A stretch of 64,000 nucleotides of DNA, taken from contig NC_135241.1 in assembly GCF_947623445.1 (NCBI RefSeq), forward strand, positions 22,260,501 to 22,324,500, written 5' to 3'. This document shows, piece after piece, positions 53,087-64,000 of this stretch. Each line of letters opens with the position of its first letter. The first letter of the stretch is position 1. This stretch comes from Clavelina lepadiformis (lineage: Eukaryota; Chordata; Ascidiacea; Aplousobranchia; Clavelinidae). The notes under the pieces are model-generated. The model did no database searches, had not been told where the DNA came from, and was given only the letters and a program-made list of their open reading frames with translations. Position numbers and translations under genes: made by a program.

Positions 53087-55720
53087 TTACGGGGATTTTT
53101 GGAATTGCTCGTGAAAAATCTCTCTTATATCCGGATGTCCCCCATTCAGAGCTGTGTTTAAGTCTTCCTCTTCACTTCTTGTGTTGTGATGGATGCTGCT
53201 GATCTTGAGATGAATACGATCCCTTGAAAGGGAAGTTCGCTCCGCTTTATAGCCAGGACTATGGCGTCCTAAGCTGGATGTTGACCACTTTTGGTGTAGC
53301 CGGCTGCCTTCTTTAAGGTCATCTTTAATGATCATGGACGAGATGCCTGATATGACAGACATAGCTCTTGAATCATGAACATTGATCGTACTTTCACTTG
53401 CTACTCTGCTGATTTTGTTTCTGCTTCTGTTCAAGTGAGAAGAATTTACTCTCTGTCGGTGTAGTGCTGCTACTGACATGGCACTTTGGCTCCTGTAGGA
53501 GTTAAGAGATGAAAAAGAAGATACGAGTCGTGGCTTGTCTGACAGTGGTCGTTGCTTTTTCACTGGGGCACTAAACGGTCTGTTTCGCAAATTAGAACAA
53601 CTTATTGATGAGGCCCTGTTTCGCGCAGCTCTAACGTATGGACGACAGTGACCTATGCCCTTTTCGAGTTTATTGTCGTCATCGTTGATCTCACAACTGG
53701 CACGATCAGCAGCAAGATCATACTTCCACGAAATGGACTCAAACTGAAGGAGAAGAACATTGCTAAGTGTATTGACAATCAGTTTGTCAGAAGTAGCACA
53801 AAAAGAAACAATTGAATCACACTTGCTATTTCCTCTTACGACTCGCAAGCACTCCCCAGTGTGCAAATGAAGGACTCGAATTTTGCCATCCTCACAGCCG
53901 CTTACAATGCGAAGATACCTCAGTTCAACACAAAGGACCTTCTTGGGGTGCCTGTAAGCATTCACATGTTGTCTGATGTTACCATTTCGGAGCCAGGTCA
54001 TGACATACCCATCGTGGGAGCCACTTACAACGTAGTGGTCATCCAGACCAACACTTGACACAGCATCTGAATGACCAACAAGCATCTTGCACAATTTTCG
54101 TGTGGAGATGTCCCAAACCTTTATAAGACCCCTGTCACATGAACTGACAATGGTATCTTGAAGAAACTTGATGCATGTAACTGGTGAACATTTGGAGTGC
54201 TTGAAAGTGCAAGAACACTTTCCGGTTTTGACATTCCACACTTTTATGAGTCCATCGTTGGCAGCTGAAACAAGAACATGATTAGAGTAATCGAGATTAG
54301 TAACTGACTTCCTGTGTCCATGGAAGATCTGCTGACAGCTGCTACTCCCTAGTTTCCATCGTCTGATCGTTGTATCATAACTTCCACTGAAAATGTAACC
54401 GGTTCCATCATCACTTACAAAAAGGGAGGTAATTGAACCAGGGTGGCCTCGTATCGGGGGTAAAATCTCATGACCATCGGTTGAGTTAAACAACCGAATG
54501 ATTCTGTCATTGGAACCAGATGCAATTATATTTCCTCCACTGTAATGAATGACACGATGGGGGTCTGTGTGTTTATCCAGGATGAGTACATTATACGATC
54601 CGCAATATACGTTCCTCTCCTCCATTTCATATTGTGCGATCTCCAGCTCACCAAAGGAATTCCTATGCTGGTAAAACTTCTCTTCTGAGGAAAATGGATC
54701 ATTCAACCTGACATTTTGAGAAAGAGGAACAGAGATAATCTTCTTCTTAGCATAATTTGGATGTGCTCCTTTGGCCGAAACCCCTTGCATCATCACTGCT
54801 TCCTCAAGAATTTCCCGCTTTGTTCTCGATTCCAGTTGCACCTGACGGACAAGTGTATGCCATCTTTGACACACGCAGGCTGCATTTCTCTGTGTGCTCA
54901 GACCCAGCAAACTTATTATTTTCTTTGCTAAATGAATTGGAAGTTTCGAAATGAAATCAGTGTAAGGGCACACTCCACTCAAAGCCTGTTGCGAAGCGCT
55001 GACAACAATTGCTCTTGGATCCATGGAGGACTCAGAAGAAGAATAACTGGATTCTGAAGGTAAATCAGATTCACTTTTGATATCTTCCTGCATCTTGTTC
55101 ATGTCAGGACGTGCAAGTTCATAGCATGAGTTTACTTCAGCCAGCATGTAAATATCAGGATGCTGATCTGTGTGAAAACTGTGAGTGGAATTTGAAAGGG
55201 AATCTGGTTCTGATATCAGACTGTCATCCACAGTGAATATATTTTGCTTTCTCTTCTGTTGAACATACACAGTTTTTGCAAGATTAAGAGCCTGGTGCAA
55301 TATTGTTGAATCGTCAATTACCATTATGATGCAATAGAGGAAATTTGACTTGTTACTAATATTTAATGATGAAAACCATGACCAGGCTTTGGAGATTTCA
55401 ATTTCAATAGCTCTTAGTTTAACAGAAAATTTATTTGAAGAAAATTCTTTCTGATAATGAAGTAAACTGGAATTGCATTGAGATCGAGAATAGGTAAAAT
55501 CTTTTTCTTTCATGGATGACAATATTCTTATGGTTTGCTTTAGTAAAGCTAGATTTTCAATTCTATGAATTATTCCCAGAAAAAACTTTCTTGTTGTGCT
55601 AAAGTTTGCTCTCAGTAACCACTGATAAACATCTGCGACACCTTTTTGAATTTCCTTAGTAATTTGTATTTGCTTCTGCTTTCTGATAGGAAATTGATCA
55701 ACTTTTGCAGGAGTTGCCAT
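53087..55720 (-). CDS. FBXW10: F-box and WD40-repeat protein, FBXW10-like
   Basis: A single uninterrupted frame of 877 aa. Residues 1-150 are helical, with repeated aromatic and Leu positions. Residues 160-240 are acidic and Ser-rich. An F-box lies at about 255-297 (FISKLPIHLAKKIISLLG, CVCQRWHTLV), which would bind SKP1. At least five to six WD40 repeats fill about 385-645 (IASGSNDRIIRLFNS, FSGSYDTTIRRWKL, VSAANDGLIKVWNV, SSCDRGLIKVWDI, VSGSHDGYVMTW, VSGCEDGKIRVL). The tail is basic and Ser/Arg-rich. This order fits FBXW10/CDRT1, a presumed substrate receptor of SCF ligases. RBX1, which would work in the same kind of complex, is also in this window, though 15 kb away. The lack of introns is unusual here. 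Confidence 0.85.
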   Translation of the reverse strand: MATPAKVDQFPIRKQKQIQITKEIQKGVADVYQWLLRANFSTTRKFFLGIIHRIENLALLKQTIRILSSMKEKDFTYSRSQCNSSLLHYQKEFSSNKFSVKLRAIEIEISKAWSWFSSLNISNKSNFLYCIIMVIDDSTILHQALNLAKTVYVQQKRKQNIFTVDDSLISEPDSLSNSTHSFHTDQHPDIYMLAEVNSCYELARPDMNKMQEDIKSESDLPSESSYSSSESSMDPRAIVVSASQQALSGVCPYTDFISKLPIHLAKKIISLLGLSTQRNAACVCQRWHTLVRQVQLESRTKREILEEAVMMQGVSAKGAHPNYAKKKIISVPLSQNVRLNDPFSSEEKFYQHRNSFGELEIAQYEMEERNVYCGSYNVLILDKHTDPHRVIHYSGGNIIASGSNDRIIRLFNSTDGHEILPPIRGHPGSITSLFVSDDGTGYIFSGSYDTTIRRWKLGSSSCQQIFHGHRKSVTNLDYSNHVLVSAANDGLIKVWNVKTGKCSCTFKHSKCSPVTCIKFLQDTIVSSCDRGLIKVWDISTRKLCKMLVGHSDAVSSVGLDDHYVVSGSHDGYVMTWLRNGNIRQHVNAYRHPKKVLCVELRYLRIVSGCEDGKIRVLHLHTGECLRVVRGNSKCDSIVSFCATSDKLIVNTLSNVLLLQFESISWKYDLAADRASCEINDDDNKLEKGIGHCRPYVRAARNRASSISCSNLRNRPFSAPVKKQRPLSDKPRLVSSFSSLNSYRSQSAMSVAALHRQRVNSSHLNRSRNKISRVASESTINVHDSRAMSVISGISSMIIKDDLKEGSRLHQKWSTSSLGRHSPGYKAERTSLSRDRIHLKISSIHHNTRSEEEDLNTALNGGHPDIREIFHEQFQKSP

Positions 55721-57079
55721 TTTTTCTTTTAAGCCAATTGAAAACCTCGGCTTAGTTCAATTCAGCAGATATAGATGCAAAACTGAATCAACATTATTAG
55801 CTTATTGATATGATATTAACATGTTGAAGAAGATTGGATAAATATACTATAATAGCTCAAACAGGAGGCCATTTTTCAACGATTAAGCACAGAAAATCTG
55901 AAATTATAGTTAGTGGATTTTGAAATAAAGTTGTATTAGCAAGTAACCTGCGCCTAAATACTGTATGGGATATACTCACTTTGACTTCAGTATGGCCGAG
56001 TGACAGTGAGTTAGAGGGTAGGTAAAGTTTATAGTGAGTATAGCGACCGTTTTCCAAACATTATGGGACCATAACAGACAATCCTAAGTCAATAACCTTA
56101 ACTGCTAAAGTAATATATATTCATAAAACGTGTTCACACCTACTGTATTAAGGAGACCGAATACCACGCGGATTTTAACCCAAACTGACTGACGTCTTTC
56201 TCAAATTACCTGGATTATGAGGCTGTGTGTGTATTTAGCTGGGGTTTTTGTCTTGGAAACACACACTGAAAATTATCACATCGGTTAATGTAACATTTAA
56301 ACCAATGTACAGGGTTTTTATATGCGACAAGGATCTTCTTTCAAATACTTTTATAGCTTATTAAGTGTAATTAATTTCCATATTTTAAGATTGTTGCTTT
56401 TAGATTTTAATTTTCTCATTTCACGAGAGAATTGATGAAGCTTGCGTTGCTTTCGTGAAAGTATTCTAATTAATTTAAGTTGAATCAGTGTAAGTATCAA
56501 CACTCGCTCGACTTGGTGTTTGTTTGCATGAAAAATATTGATATGGTTCAGTAGCGCTGCCATGTTTCGGTTCGCAGTATGACATGAATTTCCTCTACCT
56601 ATACCTAAACGTAATTACATTTGATGATAGGCATTTCCTTTCGGTAGTTGCAGTAATAGCTTATAATGTTGAGATTATATTTGTTTAAAAAAAAAAATTA
56701 TGTTTTTAATAAACGTTTGGTTGTTTTCCCAGCATTTATTGAACTACAATCGAATTCTTTGGTCAGTTTTACTCAAACGCTTTGAGGCAAATTCTGAAAT
56801 TGTTTTGGGTGACTCATAGTCTAGCCTGATTGACTCAATTGCTTTCACCTGCTGTCAGTTAATCAACGCAAGGAAGATGTTGCAAAGAACAATGCACATA
56901 GCAATTTCATCGTACACTGCCTGACTGCCAATACCAGACTGTTTTTATTTAATTTAAAAGCATTGACCAAGCTATTTATGTGAAATCAGTTTTAACTTTT
57001 ATATCCACCAAATTGCCCTTGTGAAATAAGGTCATGATAATATTGCTTCGATTTTTGGCTTGAACAAGCTGTCTACAGA
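55721..57079. other. Divergent promoter region between FBXW10-like and GCN2
   Basis: The two genes are transcribed away from each other over a 1.36-kb spacer. A minus-strand frame at 56351-56563 is low-complexity and basic, and I do not call it. No other coding signal is seen. Confidence 0.5.

Positions 57080-64000
<6,921 letters not shown>

Noticed and set aside
53861-54954. Plus-strand frames opposite the F-box/WD40 gene
   Set aside because: They are shadows of the long minus-strand coding frame.

Overview
The window is a gene-rich, AT-rich piece of an animal genome, most likely a tunicate of the genus Ciona. The evidence is short introns, conserved animal housekeeping genes, and above all a nested gene pair at 16.6-30.9 kb. 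That pair has the architecture of the Ciona self-sterility (gamete self/non-self recognition) locus. A fibrinogen-like egg-coat gene (v-Themis type) lies antisense inside the first intron of a polycystin-1-like sperm receptor gene (s-Themis type). I reconstructed gene models by joining exons at splice sites and checking that reading phase is kept across every junction. No alignment or transcript data were available.

Layout. 1-1.95 kb: no supported gene. 1.96-8.72 kb (+): 14-exon immunoglobulin-superfamily cell-surface protein with one membrane span and a highly charged tail. 8.7-13 kb: intergenic, with a diverged tandem duplication and a hAT-type miniature element. 12.99-14.03 kb (+): ubiquitin-ribosomal protein eL40 fusion (UBA52) with an unusually diverged ubiquitin moiety. 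16.6-30.9 kb: the Themis-type nested pair. 31-37 kb: repeat-rich stretch with mariner-like, MITE and hAT transposase remnants. 37.7-40.1 kb (+): RBX1 RING subunit of cullin ligases. 40.1-43.9 kb: intergenic with a SINE-like copy and a G-rich run. 43.9-49.9 kb (+): MTHFR. 51.2-52.1 kb (-): ERICH2-like acidic protein. 53.1-55.7 kb (-): single-exon F-box/WD40 protein close to FBXW10. 57.1-64 kb (+): EIF2AK4/GCN2, running off the window inside the kinase domain.

Most of these genes are independent housekeeping or signalling loci. The exception is the nested pair. In Ciona, v-Themis is a ligand on the egg vitelline coat and s-Themis is its receptor on sperm. They are inherited as one haplotype and allow sperm to recognise and reject self eggs. 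Here the two start regions lie 77 bp apart, so recombination between ligand and receptor should be rare. The receptor model encodes a secretion signal, PKD/REJ-like ectodomain, degenerate GPS-like motif, PLAT domain, five membrane spans and a Lys/Ser-rich 27-residue tandem repeat. It ends before any TRP-type channel module.

Two window-wide patterns stand out. The palindrome TGACGTCA occurs at least 20 times, in exons, introns and spacers, where about one is expected by composition. Several different short terminal-inverted-repeat elements sit in introns and spacers.
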